Shown here piece by piece: positions 8,601-18,023 of a stretch of 62,456 nt of DNA. The position numbers were made by a program, and so were the translations under genes. The DNA comes from Myroides odoratimimus (GTDB lineage Bacteria; Bacteroidota; Bacteroidia; Flavobacteriales; Flavobacteriaceae). Position 1 is the stretch's first letter. Each line of letters opens with the position of its first letter. The notes beneath the pieces were generated by a model. It was not told the DNA's origin and made no database searches. It was given only the letters and a program-made list of their open reading frames with translations. The stretch lies in the NCBI RefSeq assembly GCF_030326305.1, contig NZ_JACAKB010000022.1, forward strand, positions 1 through 62,456, read 5' to 3'.

Positions 8601-9638
8601 TTAGTCTAGATTACTTTTTCCACAGTGATAGCATCTTCTTGCTTCTAAAATTAATTGGAATTGAACTCCAAAAAGGATAGACGCTAATACTAAATGAGCC
8701 GCTTGAGTCCCAAATGGGAAATGAACATAATACATCATAATACCAGTGAATATCTCTAGAATTAATAGTACCATTACCCATTTCATCTTATCGAAACCTA
8801 AATTAGATCTTCTGTTAATATAAAACAGATACATATTCAAAAACATTACTATGAAAGAGAAACTACGGTGGATATAGAATTCTACAGTAGGATTATTTAA
8901 CCATAAATATTCATTCCCTATACCTGCTTGTACCTGTTCGTCAATAAATTCACGTACTTGTGTTCCTAAGACTACTTGTGCAAGTGTGAAAATAAGAGAG
9001 ACTACTAATAAACTTCTAAATGTACCGTTGTACTTTTTAATTTCAGTTTCTTTTTTAGCACTTTTAATGATTCCGATAATAATAGCAACAATAACTAAAG
9101 CCATTACCATGTGTACTGTAATCTTGATAGGGTTTAGTACTGAGTATACTACAGTAGCACCTAACCAAGCTTGGAATCCCATTAAGAATACAACTAACCA
9201 AGACGCTAATACTAAACCTTTGCGGTCTCTCCAGAAAGAAAATGAAGCTATAGCCATTGCTAGACAAGCTAATCCTGCTAATGCGCCACAAAGTCTATTT
9301 ACATATTCTGTCCAGGTGTGTTTAGCATTAAACTCAGCATAATCATGACGAGTATATTTATCCCAATGACTTTCATTATAGGTATCTGTGGTTGTAAAAG
9401 TTTCTTTTGCTCTCCACAGACTTTGATCATGTATGATCATTTGTCCTTTTTCGTATTCTCTATTCGGTTCCCACGTGATAGTTTGTTCTTCAGTAGGAGG
9501 GATGTAATATCCAAAACACTTTGGCCAATCTGGACATCCCATTCCTGAGCCTGTCATTCTTACTGCTGCACCTGCAAAGATTACTAGGTAAACTAGTATA
9601 AGAGATACTTTAGCTAATGGCAAAAAATAGTTTCTCAT
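8601..9638 (-). CDS. ctaA: Heme A synthase (COX15/CtaA)
   Basis: CtaA oxidises the C8 methyl of heme O to make heme A for cytochrome oxidase. The 345-residue polytopic protein has the two-fold repeat of transmembrane helices expected, with conserved heme-ligand histidines in HTWTEYVNRL, TVHMVMALV, YIHRSFSFIV and QAAHLVLASI. It opens with the typical AGAAVRMTGSGMGCPDWPKCFG motif region (about 22-43). A periplasmic loop of about 60 residues follows the first helix. The C-terminus carries an extra CYHC pair that I do not recognise as a family feature. It starts 8 bases after cca, in the same minus-strand operon. Confidence 0.93.
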   Translation of the reverse strand: MRNYFLPLAKVSLILVYLVIFAGAAVRMTGSGMGCPDWPKCFGYYIPPTEEQTITWEPNREYEKGQMIIHDQSLWRAKETFTTTDTYNESHWDKYTRHDYAEFNAKHTWTEYVNRLCGALAGLACLAMAIASFSFWRDRKGLVLASWLVVFLMGFQAWLGATVVYSVLNPIKITVHMVMALVIVAIIIGIIKSAKKETEIKKYNGTFRSLLVVSLIFTLAQVVLGTQVREFIDEQVQAGIGNEYLWLNNPTVEFYIHRSFSFIVMFLNMYLFYINRRSNLGFDKMKWVMVLLILEIFTGIMMYYVHFPFGTQAAHLVLASILFGVQFQLILEARRCYHCGKSNLD

Positions 9639-9646
9639 TATTTTTA

Positions 9647-11080
9647 TTATTTATTTACAATTTCAAGTCCCATTTTAGACGCTTTAGCTTTCATGAATTC
9701 AAAAGCCGCATCGTATTCATTAGGAATAACACCTTCTAAAATAGCTTCTTTGATAGCTTCTTTAATCATACCGATTTCTCGACATGGTTTAAGGTCATAA
9801 ATCGCCATAATCTCTTCTCCAGTAATAGGAGGTTGAAAGTTACGTACGTGATCGCGTTCTTCTACTTCAACTATTTTATCTCTAACTATTTTAAAGTTGT
9901 TGTGATATTTCTTAAACTTAGAAGGGTTTTTAGTAGTAATATCAGCTTCACATAGAATCATTAAATCTTCTACATTTTCTCCTGCATCGAATACTAATCT
10001 TCTTACAGCTGAGTCAGTTACTTCTTTTTGAGCAAGAACAATAGGTCTTGAACTCATGATAACCATTTTCTGTACGAATTTCATCTTCTGGTTTAATGGC
10101 ATATGTAATCTCATAAAGATCTTTTTTACCATTTTACCACCAAGGAATTCATGTCCATGGAATGTCCATCCCTGTTTTTTAGAAAAGCGTTTAGTAGGAG
10201 CTTTTCCAATATCGTGAAGTAAGGCAGACCATCTAAGCCATAAGTCATCTGTATTAGGGCAGATATTATCTACTACTTCTAGAGAGTGATAAAAGTTATT
10301 TTTATGTGTATGTCCTTCTATTTCTTCTACTTGGTTAAGAGCAGTAAGCTCAGGTAAAATTAAATCAAGTAAACCTGTTTTATAAAGCAATAAGAACCCT
10401 TTAGAAGGCTTTTTAGACATTAATATCTTATTTAGCTCATCTACGATACGCTCTCCAGAGATAATCTCTAATCTCTTGTGATTAGCAGTGATAGAATCAA
10501 GAGAATTTTGTTCTATCATAAAATCTAGTTGAGTTGCAAAGCGAATGGCTCTCATCATACGCAATGGATCATCAGAATACGTAATATCTGGATCTAGAGG
10601 AGTACGAATAATTTTATTAGCTAAATCAGCAACCCCATTAAAAGGGTCTACTAACTCTCCATAAGTTTCTTTCTTAAGAGATATTGCTAAGGCATTGATA
10701 GTAAAGTCACGTCTATTCTGGTCATCTTCTAATGTGCCATCTTCTACAACAGGCTTTCTACTGTCGAAGTGATATGACTCTTTTCTTGCTCCAACAAACT
10801 CAATATCAATGTCATCATAACGCAACATGGCTGTCCCGTAGTTTTTAAAAACTTGTACTTTAGGTTTGTTAGGAAGTAATTCAGATACTTTTAAAGCTAA
10901 TTCGATACCACTACCTACAGCAACGATATCAATATCTTTTTTAGAATCTCTTTTTAATAAAAAATCTCTTACAAATCCACCAATTACATAGCTATCTACA
11001 TTTAAACTTTCTGCTGCTTTAGAGATATAGTCAAATATAGGATGTGTAATGGCTTCTTTATATATTGGGGTTTCAGTCAT
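9647..11080 (-). CDS. cca: CCA tRNA nucleotidyltransferase with HD domain
   Basis: This enzyme adds or repairs the 3' CCA of tRNAs. The N-terminal class II nucleotidyltransferase motif is GGFVRDFLLKRDSKKDIDI (about 34-52), with the metal-binding Asp50 and Asp52. RRDFTINALA and a DDPLRMMRAIRFA motif follow. A central HD domain carries LLHDIGKAPTKRF at about residue 290. The 477-residue length fits HD-containing Bacteroidota enzymes. The need for it is visible here: the four tRNA-His genes at 14.4 kb do not encode CCA. It lies between tsaC (20-base gap) and ctaA (8-base gap). Confidence 0.93.
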   Translation of the reverse strand: MTETPIYKEAITHPIFDYISKAAESLNVDSYVIGGFVRDFLLKRDSKKDIDIVAVGSGIELALKVSELLPNKPKVQVFKNYGTAMLRYDDIDIEFVGARKESYHFDSRKPVVEDGTLEDDQNRRDFTINALAISLKKETYGELVDPFNGVADLANKIIRTPLDPDITYSDDPLRMMRAIRFATQLDFMIEQNSLDSITANHKRLEIISGERIVDELNKILMSKKPSKGFLLLYKTGLLDLILPELTALNQVEEIEGHTHKNNFYHSLEVVDNICPNTDDLWLRWSALLHDIGKAPTKRFSKKQGWTFHGHEFLGGKMVKKIFMRLHMPLNQKMKFVQKMVIMSSRPIVLAQKEVTDSAVRRLVFDAGENVEDLMILCEADITTKNPSKFKKYHNNFKIVRDKIVEVEERDHVRNFQPPITGEEIMAIYDLKPCREIGMIKEAIKEAILEGVIPNEYDAAFEFMKAKASKMGLEIVNK

Positions 11081-11100
11081 AATATATTCAATAGGAGATA

Positions 11101-11670
11101 CTATTTTCTAATGATAGTAACTAGGCTATTATCTTTTAATTTAATAATTGTAGAAGGTTTTGCAGGATTTGTATCCTTTTGACGTAGGTTAACTACATAA
11201 TCAACTCCCTCGATAATCTCTTTACTAATTTCGCTAAAGTTAGCAGGAGAAGGTTCTCCACTAATATTAGCTGAAGTAGAAACCAAAGGTGATTTCATTT
11301 TTTCAATTAATCTAAAGCAAAAAGGTTCTTCTACAATACGAACTCCTAGAGAGTTATCAGCTGACACTACTTCTTTAGCTACATACTTAGGGTTGTCTAA
11401 GATTAAAGTAGTAGGTTTCTCACTGCAGTCTAAGATATCCCATGTCACAGCTGGTGGAGAATTGAATACTCTGTGGAATATTCTCTCATTTACTAAGACA
11501 ATCATACTTTTTGATTCTGCACGTTTCTTAAGTGCATATATTTTTTTGATAGCTTCAGGGTTATTTGCATCACATCCTATTCCCCATACAGTATCAGTAG
11601 GGTATAGTATAATTCCGCCATTTTTGATGACTTCGTATGCATTGAAAACTTCTTGTTGGATATCTTCCAT
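11101..11670 (-). CDS. L-threonylcarbamoyladenylate synthase (TsaC/YrdC)
   Basis: TsaC makes threonylcarbamoyl-AMP from threonine, bicarbonate and ATP, the first step of the t6A37 modification in tRNAs reading ANN codons. The 189-residue protein is the single-domain YrdC form, with YPTDTVWGIGCDA (about 20-32), ALKKRAESKSMIVLV (about 46-60) and STSANISGEPSP (about 131-142). It lacks the C-terminal Sua5 extension. It is the first gene of a minus-strand unit with cca and ctaA, so two tRNA-maturation enzymes are co-transcribed. Confidence 0.92.
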   Translation of the reverse strand: MEDIQQEVFNAYEVIKNGGIILYPTDTVWGIGCDANNPEAIKKIYALKKRAESKSMIVLVNERIFHRVFNSPPAVTWDILDCSEKPTTLILDNPKYVAKEVVSADNSLGVRIVEEPFCFRLIEKMKSPLVSTSANISGEPSPANFSEISKEIIEGVDYVVNLRQKDTNPAKPSTIIKLKDNSLVTIIRK

Positions 11671-12000
11671 TATTTTGTTGTAAATAGTATCGTTATAATC
11701 AAGGAGGTAAAATTACTAAAAAAATAGGATAGAACTAACTGATAGAAGTCATTAAAAATGCTGACTAAGCCAAATTCAAAACAATTATAATATTTTTAAG
11801 AAATCAAGAGTTATTTTCTTTTAATTTTAATCCCACTAGATGAACCTCATATGATAAATAATTGGGATTAGAGTTATTATTTCAATAGTTTTAGTTATTA
11901 ATCTATAATTTTGGAGGAGTATATTTAAACAGCGATTTTTTAAACTCAATTCTTCTAGTTAAACTATCGCTTGACCTATGTTTTAAACTTCTAACAAACA
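11671..12000. other. Divergent intergenic region
   Basis: This 330-base AT-rich gap separates divergent genes. On the plus strand TAATTTTG at 11906-11913 fits the -7 consensus and would give the thioesterase gene a leader of about 80 bases. I see no convincing hairpin or ORF. Confidence 0.5.
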
Positions 12001-12438
12001 ATGAGCAAAAAGAATATGAAAGACTTTAATAAAGAAGAGTTATTGGCTATGTATGCTAAAGTATGTAAGAATACACTGATGGAAACATTAGAAATAGAAT
12101 ATATAGATGCAGGACCAGACTTCTTAGTAGCAAAAATGCCTGTTAATCCAAGGGTACACCAACCTATGGGACTCTTACATGGAGGGGCCTCTGTAGCCTT
12201 AGCAGAAAGTCTAGGTAGCGGAGCTTCTTTAATGTTAATCGATCCTAGTAAGCAAGAGATAAGAGGGATTGAGATTTCTGCTAATCACGTTAAGAGTAAG
12301 CGTTCTGGCTATGTAGTCGGTACAGCCAGATTATTACACAGAGGACGCACACTGCACTTATGGGAAATAAGAATAACAGATGAGAATGATGTATTGGTAT
12401 CTATCTGTAAGATTACAAATATCGTTATCGATAAATAA
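12001..12438 (+). CDS. menI: Hotdog-fold thioesterase, probable DHNA-CoA thioesterase
   Basis: The 145-residue protein is a PaaI/YbdB-type hotdog thioesterase. GLLHGGASVALAESLGS (about 57-73) is the catalytic helix motif, with HGG and the acidic Glu, and ISANHVKSKRSG (about 97-108) contains the second conserved region. It sits 29 bases upstream of isochorismate synthase, so it most likely hydrolyses 1,4-dihydroxy-2-naphthoyl-CoA in menaquinone synthesis. The family assignment is firm. The menI role is inferred from context. Confidence 0.82.
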   Translation: MSKKNMKDFNKEELLAMYAKVCKNTLMETLEIEYIDAGPDFLVAKMPVNPRVHQPMGLLHGGASVALAESLGSGASLMLIDPSKQEIRGIEISANHVKSKRSGYVVGTARLLHRGRTLHLWEIRITDENDVLVSICKITNIVIDK

Positions 12439-12467
12439 TTTAGAGTTTAAAATAACAGAGAAAATAA

Positions 12468-13526
12468 ATGTATTTATTTAAATGCTTAGCAAAGCAGTAC
12501 GCTGATCAAAAGCCTTTTGCTATCTATCGTAAACCAAATTCTAAAACAATAGTAGGGTTATTTCAAAAAACGTATGCTCTTCATAAGGTAGAAACATTTG
12601 AAGAACAAGGTTTTGTGTTTGCGCCTTTTGCTGAAGGAACACGATTCTATATTCCATTAGCAGAGTCTGCTATTATAAAAGAAGCACAACAAGATATTGC
12701 TTTTGACCTTCCTGAAGTTGTACTTAATTATGATGATAAGAAAGCTAAAGAAGACTTTGAAGACCTTGTAAAACGTTGTGTAAATGCTATTAAAGATAAA
12801 CAATTCGGAAAAGTAGTTCCATCTCGAAAGGAAAATGTTCCTTATCAAGTAGAAGATTTAGGGCAGTTATTCAATAAATTGTGTAATACTTATCCAACTG
12901 CATTCTGTTCTTTAGTATATCATCCAGAAATAGGACTGTGGATGGGAGCAACGCCAGAAACACTATTATCTATAAAGGACAATACTTTAAAAACAATGGC
13001 TCTAGCAGGTACACAAGTAAATCATGGACAAGAAGTAGTAGAGTGGGGGATTAAGGAGCAGGAAGAACAATTGTTTGTAACTAATTTTATTACAGAAACT
13101 TTAAAGCCTTTCGTACAAAATATTTCAACTTCGGAACCTTACTCTAAACGTGCGGCTAAAGTGATGCATATTTGTACAGATATTACAGCTATATTAAATG
13201 ATGATAGTCTTAAACCAATAGTTGAAGCACTTCATCCTACTCCTGCTGTTTGTGGGATGCCCAAGGATATTGCACGCAACTTTTTGGTTAGAGAAGAAGG
13301 ATATTATAGAGCGTATTATGCTGGTTATTTAGGAGAATTAAATTGTAATGTAGAACAAGAAAATACAGATGAAACGAATCTATTTGTAAATTTGCGTTGT
13401 ATGAATATAGAAGAGGATAGTGTTAATCTATATATTGGTTGTGGAGTAACTATAGATAGTGATCCTTCAAGTGAATTTATAGAAACAGTCAATAAGTCTT
13501 CTACCATGAAGCAAGTATTCATGTAA
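12468..13526 (+). CDS. menF: Isochorismate synthase
   Basis: This enzyme converts chorismate to isochorismate, the entry to menaquinone synthesis. The 352-residue protein has the chorismate-binding fold, with MGATPETLLS, MALAGTQ, EEQLFVTNFI and, towards the C-terminus, HPTPAVCGMPKDIA followed by YYAGYLGEL. These are the Mg- and substrate-binding segments of the isochorismate/anthranilate family. The HPTPAVCG form is the one seen in MenF and EntC. No menD follows, although menD often does in related genomes; bshB1 follows instead, 34 bases on. Confidence 0.92.
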   Translation: MYLFKCLAKQYADQKPFAIYRKPNSKTIVGLFQKTYALHKVETFEEQGFVFAPFAEGTRFYIPLAESAIIKEAQQDIAFDLPEVVLNYDDKKAKEDFEDLVKRCVNAIKDKQFGKVVPSRKENVPYQVEDLGQLFNKLCNTYPTAFCSLVYHPEIGLWMGATPETLLSIKDNTLKTMALAGTQVNHGQEVVEWGIKEQEEQLFVTNFITETLKPFVQNISTSEPYSKRAAKVMHICTDITAILNDDSLKPIVEALHPTPAVCGMPKDIARNFLVREEGYYRAYYAGYLGELNCNVEQENTDETNLFVNLRCMNIEEDSVNLYIGCGVTIDSDPSSEFIETVNKSSTMKQVFM

Positions 13527-13560
13527 AAATTTCAAATTATAGAATAATAAAAGACAACAA

Positions 13561-14277
13561 ATGAAATTAGATATATTAGCGTTTGGAGCTCATCCAGACG
13601 ATGTGGAATTAGGATGTGGAGCAACTATAGCAAAAGAAGTTTCTCTAGGGAAAAAAGTAGGAATTATTGATCTTACTCAAGGAGAATTAGGAACTAGAGG
13701 TTCTGCAGAGATTAGAAAAGTAGAAGCCACTAATGCTGCTGCTATATTAGGAGTGTCTGCAAGAGAGAATTTAAAGTTTAGAGATGGATTCTTTATCAAT
13801 GATGAAAAGCATCAATTAGAGATCATTAAAATGATTCGTAAGTATCGTCCAGAGATAGTATTGTGTAATGCTATTGACGATAGACATATCGATCATGGTA
13901 AAGGGAGCAAACTAGTATCTGATGCTTGTTTCCTTTCAGGATTGAGAAAGATTGAAACTAGCTTAGACGGAGAAGAACAAGAGGCATGGAGACCTAAGGT
14001 TGTGTATCATTATATTCAATGGAAAAACATAGAGCCAGACTTTGTTGTAGATGTAACTGGCTTCATGGATCAGAAAGTTGATTCTGTAATGGCATATAGT
14101 ACGCAATTCTTTGATCAAAATTCTAAAGAACCGAGTACTCCAATCACGTCAAAAAACTTCTTAGATAGCATAACTTATCGTGCGCAGGACCTAGGAAGAC
14201 TAATAAATAAAGATTTTGCTGAAGGTTTTACAGTTGAAAGGTATTTAGCAGTCAATACTTTAGAAGATTTGATATAA
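13561..14277 (+). CDS. bshB1: Bacillithiol biosynthesis deacetylase BshB1
   Basis: BshB1 deacetylates GlcNAc-malate to GlcN-malate in the synthesis of the thiol bacillithiol. The 238-residue protein is a zinc LmbE-type deacetylase: FGAHPDDVELGCGATI (about 8-23) holds the His-Asp-Asp metal and catalytic residues, and NAIDDRHIDHGKG (about 103-115) holds the second His pair. LTQGELGTRGS is typical of BshB1 as opposed to other LmbE enzymes. The bshA and bshC genes are not in the window. It is last in the plus-strand unit before the tRNA array. Confidence 0.93.
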   Translation: MKLDILAFGAHPDDVELGCGATIAKEVSLGKKVGIIDLTQGELGTRGSAEIRKVEATNAAAILGVSARENLKFRDGFFINDEKHQLEIIKMIRKYRPEIVLCNAIDDRHIDHGKGSKLVSDACFLSGLRKIETSLDGEEQEAWRPKVVYHYIQWKNIEPDFVVDVTGFMDQKVDSVMAYSTQFFDQNSKEPSTPITSKNFLDSITYRAQDLGRLINKDFAEGFTVERYLAVNTLEDLI

Positions 14278-14305
14278 ATTTAGTGTAAAAAATAAGCGAA
14301 AAAGC

Positions 14306-14335
14306 TTGCGAAGTATAGAATAATCGCTAAATTTG
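14306..14335 (+). promoter_or_regulatory. Promoter of the tRNA-His array
   Basis: TTG at 14306-14308 and TAAATTTG at 14328-14335 are separated by 19 bases, the best -33/-7 pair in the window. The first tRNA begins 20 bases downstream. Confidence 0.7.
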
Positions 14336-14355
14336 CACTCGTTAAACAGAAACAT

Positions 14356-14430
<75 letters not shown>

Positions 14431-14455
14431 CTAGTATTTTAATACAGTTTAACAT

Positions 14456-14530
14456 GGTAACTATAGCTCAGTTGGTTAGAGCGCCGGATTGTGGTTCCGG
14501 AGGTCGTGGGTTCGAACCCCATTAGTTACC
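14456..14530 (+). tRNA. tRNA-His (GTG), copy 2
   Basis: This has the same fold and anticodon as copy 1. The acceptor GTAACTA now pairs without mismatch with TAGTTAC, and the anticodon stem has CCGGA/TCCGG where the other three have TCGGA/TCCGA. The stem change is compensated. G(-1):C73 is kept. Confidence 0.97.
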
Positions 14531-14554
14531 CTAAGTACTTATATATCATTAAAT

Positions 14555-14629
<75 letters not shown>

Positions 14630-14652
14630 CTAAGTACTTTACATTGTTAAAT

Positions 14653-14727
<75 letters not shown>

Positions 14728-14739
14728 CTAAAAAAAAAA

Positions 14740-14767
14740 GGCATTCAAGTAATTGAATGCCTTTTTT
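14740..14767. terminator. Terminator of tRNA array, bidirectional
   Basis: GGCATTCAA and TTGAATGCC form a 9-bp stem with a 4-base loop. A T6 run follows on the plus strand and an A-run precedes it, so it also serves the convergent protease gene that ends at 14773. Confidence 0.9.
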
Positions 14768-14772
14768 AGTTT

Positions 14773-15948
14773 TTAAATACTCAAGATTGTTTCTTTATTT
14801 AATTCAATAAAATTACCTTTTGTATTCACTTCTATTTTTACTTTATCTGCCTTAAATGCATTGCATTGTACTTCTTTAAGTTCCTCTTTAGACATAGCGC
14901 TTATCTCTCTATCATTTACTGATAATATTTTATCATCTATTTTTAGATTATTCTTTCTAATAGCTGGATTGTCCCAAACAAAAGAAATAACTAGTTCATT
15001 ATTCTTTAGCTTAGTTTTAATCCCTATATGCTCATAAGTTAGAGAAAAGCTTTTATTGTAAGGTTTAAAGTAAAAGTGATTCTTATATAAGATGGTGCGA
15101 TAATATTGGAGCCATTTAGATCCTAAGTTACTAGTATCATCTACATCTACAGCAGTGATAAATACAGGGATTTCATAATTACCTATTTTCATCTCTAAAG
15201 GAGCAATGTATGTTTTACCTATACTTGGACCAAAAGCACTATAACTAATCACCCCCTCACCAGTAAGTGCTTTATAATCTCCTTTTTTATCATTCAAGGT
15301 ATTAAACATATCTTCACTTAGGTAAAAGAAATCATTATAACCTGTATCAAAGAAAATATTCTTTTCTTTTAGACCATTAAAATAAGCCATTGTTAGGGTA
15401 GGAGTACCTGTAACCTCTTTTTTTACTTTAACTTTGTTAAATGAGCTTATTTCTTTTTTATCTAAAGTATTAGAGAGTGTTATCCTATTGTTTTCAAGGT
15501 CAAAATCCCAACAACTTTTACTTATCATATTGCCGCCTATCAGACCATCTACACCTAATGATTTAAATGCATCCATATCACTTTGAACAGCAGTAAAGTT
15601 TTTATATTCTAAGTTTCCGATTTTAATGCTTGGAATACTTACATACTTAACTTTAGATACATTGTTAGAAGCATCATGTAGTTCGTCTTCATATATAAAT
15701 TTAAAATCTCCTTTTACATTAAAAGTAATTGATGTTGGTGCACCAGTATCTACAATGAATTTATATATCTTATCTTCAATAATTACATCCACATAGATAT
15801 GGTCCTCTTTTAGAGTGTAATTTAAAGTTTCATTATAAGTACTAGGGGTTATAATTCCATTTTTAAAAATTCCTTTTTGTGCAAATAAGCTAAAAGAAAA
15901 TAATAAGACTAATACAGTTGTTATGTTTGTTTTATTATTAAAAAACAT
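14773..15948 (-). CDS. Secreted retropepsin-like aspartic protease with PDZ domain
   Basis: After a signal peptide (about residues 1-23, ending LFAQ) come two retropepsin-like halves. The first has FIVDTGAPTSI with Asp67, and the second has FFDTGYNDF with Asp201. A PDZ domain (about 310-385) has DNPAIRKNNLKIDDKILSVN. Having both DTG motifs in one chain should allow an active site like that of pepsin without dimerisation. The second motif lacks the usual Ser/Thr after Gly, so activity of the second half is less certain. It probably acts in the periplasm or at the surface; the substrate is unknown. It is monocistronic. Confidence 0.85.
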   Translation of the reverse strand: MFFNNKTNITTVLVLLFSFSLFAQKGIFKNGIITPSTYNETLNYTLKEDHIYVDVIIEDKIYKFIVDTGAPTSITFNVKGDFKFIYEDELHDASNNVSKVKYVSIPSIKIGNLEYKNFTAVQSDMDAFKSLGVDGLIGGNMISKSCWDFDLENNRITLSNTLDKKEISSFNKVKVKKEVTGTPTLTMAYFNGLKEKNIFFDTGYNDFFYLSEDMFNTLNDKKGDYKALTGEGVISYSAFGPSIGKTYIAPLEMKIGNYEIPVFITAVDVDDTSNLGSKWLQYYRTILYKNHFYFKPYNKSFSLTYEHIGIKTKLKNNELVISFVWDNPAIRKNNLKIDDKILSVNDREISAMSKEELKEVQCNAFKADKVKIEVNTKGNFIELNKETILSI

Positions 15949-16097
15949 GTTTTATTATGTGTTTAGAGTTAATTTTATTTGATTATAAATATAAAGATAT
16001 TAAATAAAAGAAATATATCTGTTTAGTATACTTTTTACTAATAGAAAGGAAGACTAAGTAATATGCATAATCTCTATCTCTAATGCTACTCTTTTAG

Positions 16098-16105
16098 TAT
16101 TTTTG
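16098..16105 (+). promoter_or_regulatory. -7 box for pncA
   Basis: TATTTTTG fits TAnnTTTG and is 31 bases before the ATG at 16137. Confidence 0.5.
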
Positions 16106-16136
16106 TTCTAGAACACATATATTTATAAATCTCGAT

Positions 16137-16748
16137 ATGAAAGCATTATTAGTAGTAGACTTACAATATGATTTTTTGCCAGGGGGTAGCTTAGCTGTAG
16201 TAGATGGTGATAAGATTATCCCTGTTATTAATACAATCCAAAAGCAATTTGATTTAATCATAGCGACTCAAGACTGGCATCCAAGTAACCATAAGAGCTT
16301 TGCTAGCCAACATCCAGACAATGATTTATTTGATTTAATCAATCTAAACGAAATACCACAGGTACTTTGGCCAGATCACTGTGTACAAGGAACGAAAGGA
16401 GCTGAGTTTACTGCTGAATGGGATACTGCTAAAGTAGCTGCTATTTTTAGAAAAGGAATGAATGTAGAAGTCGATTCATACAGTGGCTTTTATGACAATG
16501 ATCACCAATATAGCACAGGTCTTTTAGGTTTCTTAAAAGATAAGCAAGTAACAGAGTTATACGTATGTGGATTAGCTGCTGAGTTTTGCGTTTATTTTAG
16601 CGCCAAAGACGCACAAGAAGCAGGTATCAAAACATTCTTTCTTAATTTTGCTACTAAACCTATCACTGAAGACGGTTTATCTCAAGCAATAAAAGAAATG
16701 GAATCCTTAGGAATTACGATCCTAAATAATCAACTAGCGCTTAATTAA
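16137..16748 (+). CDS. pncA: Nicotinamidase
   Basis: PncA converts nicotinamide to nicotinate for NAD salvage. The 203-residue isochorismatase-fold protein starts MKALLVVDLQYDFLPGGSL, with the catalytic Asp in VDLQ. It has DWHPSNHKSF (metal-binding Asp and His residues, about 45-54), the catalytic Lys in FRKGMN, and the nucleophilic Cys in LAAEFCVYFSAKDA. The Asp-Lys-Cys triad is complete. The gene is followed after 4 bases by an unrelated hypothetical, probably in the same transcript. Confidence 0.95.
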   Translation: MKALLVVDLQYDFLPGGSLAVVDGDKIIPVINTIQKQFDLIIATQDWHPSNHKSFASQHPDNDLFDLINLNEIPQVLWPDHCVQGTKGAEFTAEWDTAKVAAIFRKGMNVEVDSYSGFYDNDHQYSTGLLGFLKDKQVTELYVCGLAAEFCVYFSAKDAQEAGIKTFFLNFATKPITEDGLSQAIKEMESLGITILNNQLALN

Positions 16749-16752
16749 AACA

Positions 16753-17295
16753 ATGAAGAAATACAGTAGATTCAATTTTTTTAAACATACTTATTGCGAA
16801 TGGCAAGAAATACCAATGTCATTTATTGAAGGGAGAAAACCTGACTATAAAAGTAAAACAGGCAGTATGTATTATTACGATGAGAAAGGTGTGGCAAGAT
16901 ATGCAAATCACTGGGGTAGAGCAGCTAACTGTCGTTGGAAGATCGCATCAGACGAATATAAGAATAGTGTATACACACTTGCTTATGCTACTTGGGATAG
17001 CTTCTTTCCTAACAATGAACAAGAACCTTTGTATGCTATAATTCTAGATTTAGAAAAAAAATATGTGACTTTTAAACATAAAGGTTGTCTTAATGATACA
17101 AACCATGTGTTGAGAAGTGCTTCTGAGACTGCGAAAAGAATTACTAAAGTCAAAGAAATACTAGAAACAGATGGATGGTATAAGTATCTAGACTTTATTG
17201 AAATTGAAGAAGCTAGAACGTTCTTAATAAATGGTTTAATGAGTTCAAATATTGAATTTCTTAAACTAAAACAAGAATTATTAAAAAAACATTAA
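16753..17295 (+). CDS. Conserved hypothetical protein
   Basis: The 180-residue cytoplasmic protein has no signal peptide or membrane segment. It is rich in aromatic residues (YCEWQEIPMSF, HWGRAANCRWKI, AYATWDSFFP), suggesting a compact mixed fold, with a helical C-terminal third. The tight 4-base spacing to pncA suggests co-transcription, but nothing in it points to NAD metabolism. I do not recognise the family. Confidence 0.75.
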   Translation: MKKYSRFNFFKHTYCEWQEIPMSFIEGRKPDYKSKTGSMYYYDEKGVARYANHWGRAANCRWKIASDEYKNSVYTLAYATWDSFFPNNEQEPLYAIILDLEKKYVTFKHKGCLNDTNHVLRSASETAKRITKVKEILETDGWYKYLDFIEIEEARTFLINGLMSSNIEFLKLKQELLKKH

Positions 17296-17384
17296 TAAAT
17301 ACGTTTAAATTTATTAATTTAGCTTTTATTAAAACAAATACTAATTAGTCTAGTAAAAGGATTACAAATTAAACAGTAAAAATT

Positions 17385-17966
17385 ATGAAAAAGATTACTT
17401 TATTGGCAGCATTATTAGTTGGTGGATTATTAACTACTACTGCACAGGTAAATGTTGAAACTCCTAAATTATCTGCTAAAGTAGGAGATACTCCTATTAA
17501 AAAAGGTAACTGGATAGTAGGTGGTGCTTTAGGATCAACAGGATATAGCTTCGAGGAAGAAAGCTTTAATATTAATGTTACTCCAAGAGCAGGATACTTT
17601 ATCTCAGATGGTTTTGCAATAGGTCTTGAGATTGGTGCTGGTCTTCAAACAGTTAAAGGTGGTGACAACATATGGAATTATAAAGTAATGCCATTTGCTC
17701 GTTATTATTTCCCTGAAGGAGCTAGTGCTACAGGTAGATTCTTTGGACAAGGAGCTTTAGGTCTTTCTGGTGCTGAAGCAGGTAATAAAAGTGATACTTC
17801 TTTTGCATTTAATATAAATGCAGGGTACTCTCATTTTGTAACTCGTAACGTAGCTTTAGAAGCTATTGTAGGATATAACTACAGTAAATCTAATCAAGCA
17901 AGTGCTTCTGCACATAATGGATTGGGATTATCTTTAGGATTCCAAATTTTCTTAGGAAAAAACTAA
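17385..17966 (+). CDS. Outer-membrane beta-barrel protein
   Basis: The 193-residue protein has a signal peptide (about 1-20, ending TTTA). The rest alternates hydrophobic and polar residues in strands with glycine turns, such as WIVGGALGSTGYSF, PRAGYFISDGFAIGLEIGAGLQ and FGQGALGLSGA. It ends in the aromatic/hydrophobic strand LGLSLGFQIFLGKN, as outer-membrane barrels do. The size suits an eight-stranded OmpX/OmpA-like barrel. The function may be structural or adhesive and cannot be fixed by sequence. It is monocistronic, with a strong terminator. Confidence 0.85.
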   Translation: MKKITLLAALLVGGLLTTTAQVNVETPKLSAKVGDTPIKKGNWIVGGALGSTGYSFEEESFNINVTPRAGYFISDGFAIGLEIGAGLQTVKGGDNIWNYKVMPFARYYFPEGASATGRFFGQGALGLSGAEAGNKSDTSFAFNINAGYSHFVTRNVALEAIVGYNYSKSNQASASAHNGLGLSLGFQIFLGKN

Positions 17967-17994
17967 TCATTTAAAGTGATTAAAATGAATAAAG

Positions 17995-18023
17995 AAAGCC
18001 TGAGCAATGCTCAGGCTTTTTTG
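17995..18023. terminator. Terminator, 11-bp stem
   Basis: AAAGCCTGAGC and GCTCAGGCTTT flank a 3-base loop with T and A runs on both sides, between the barrel gene and the convergent acyltransferase fragment. Confidence 0.88.

Noticed and set aside
8986-9342. ORFs of 118 and 75 residues over ctaA
   Set aside because: These are shadow frames of a clear membrane-protein gene.
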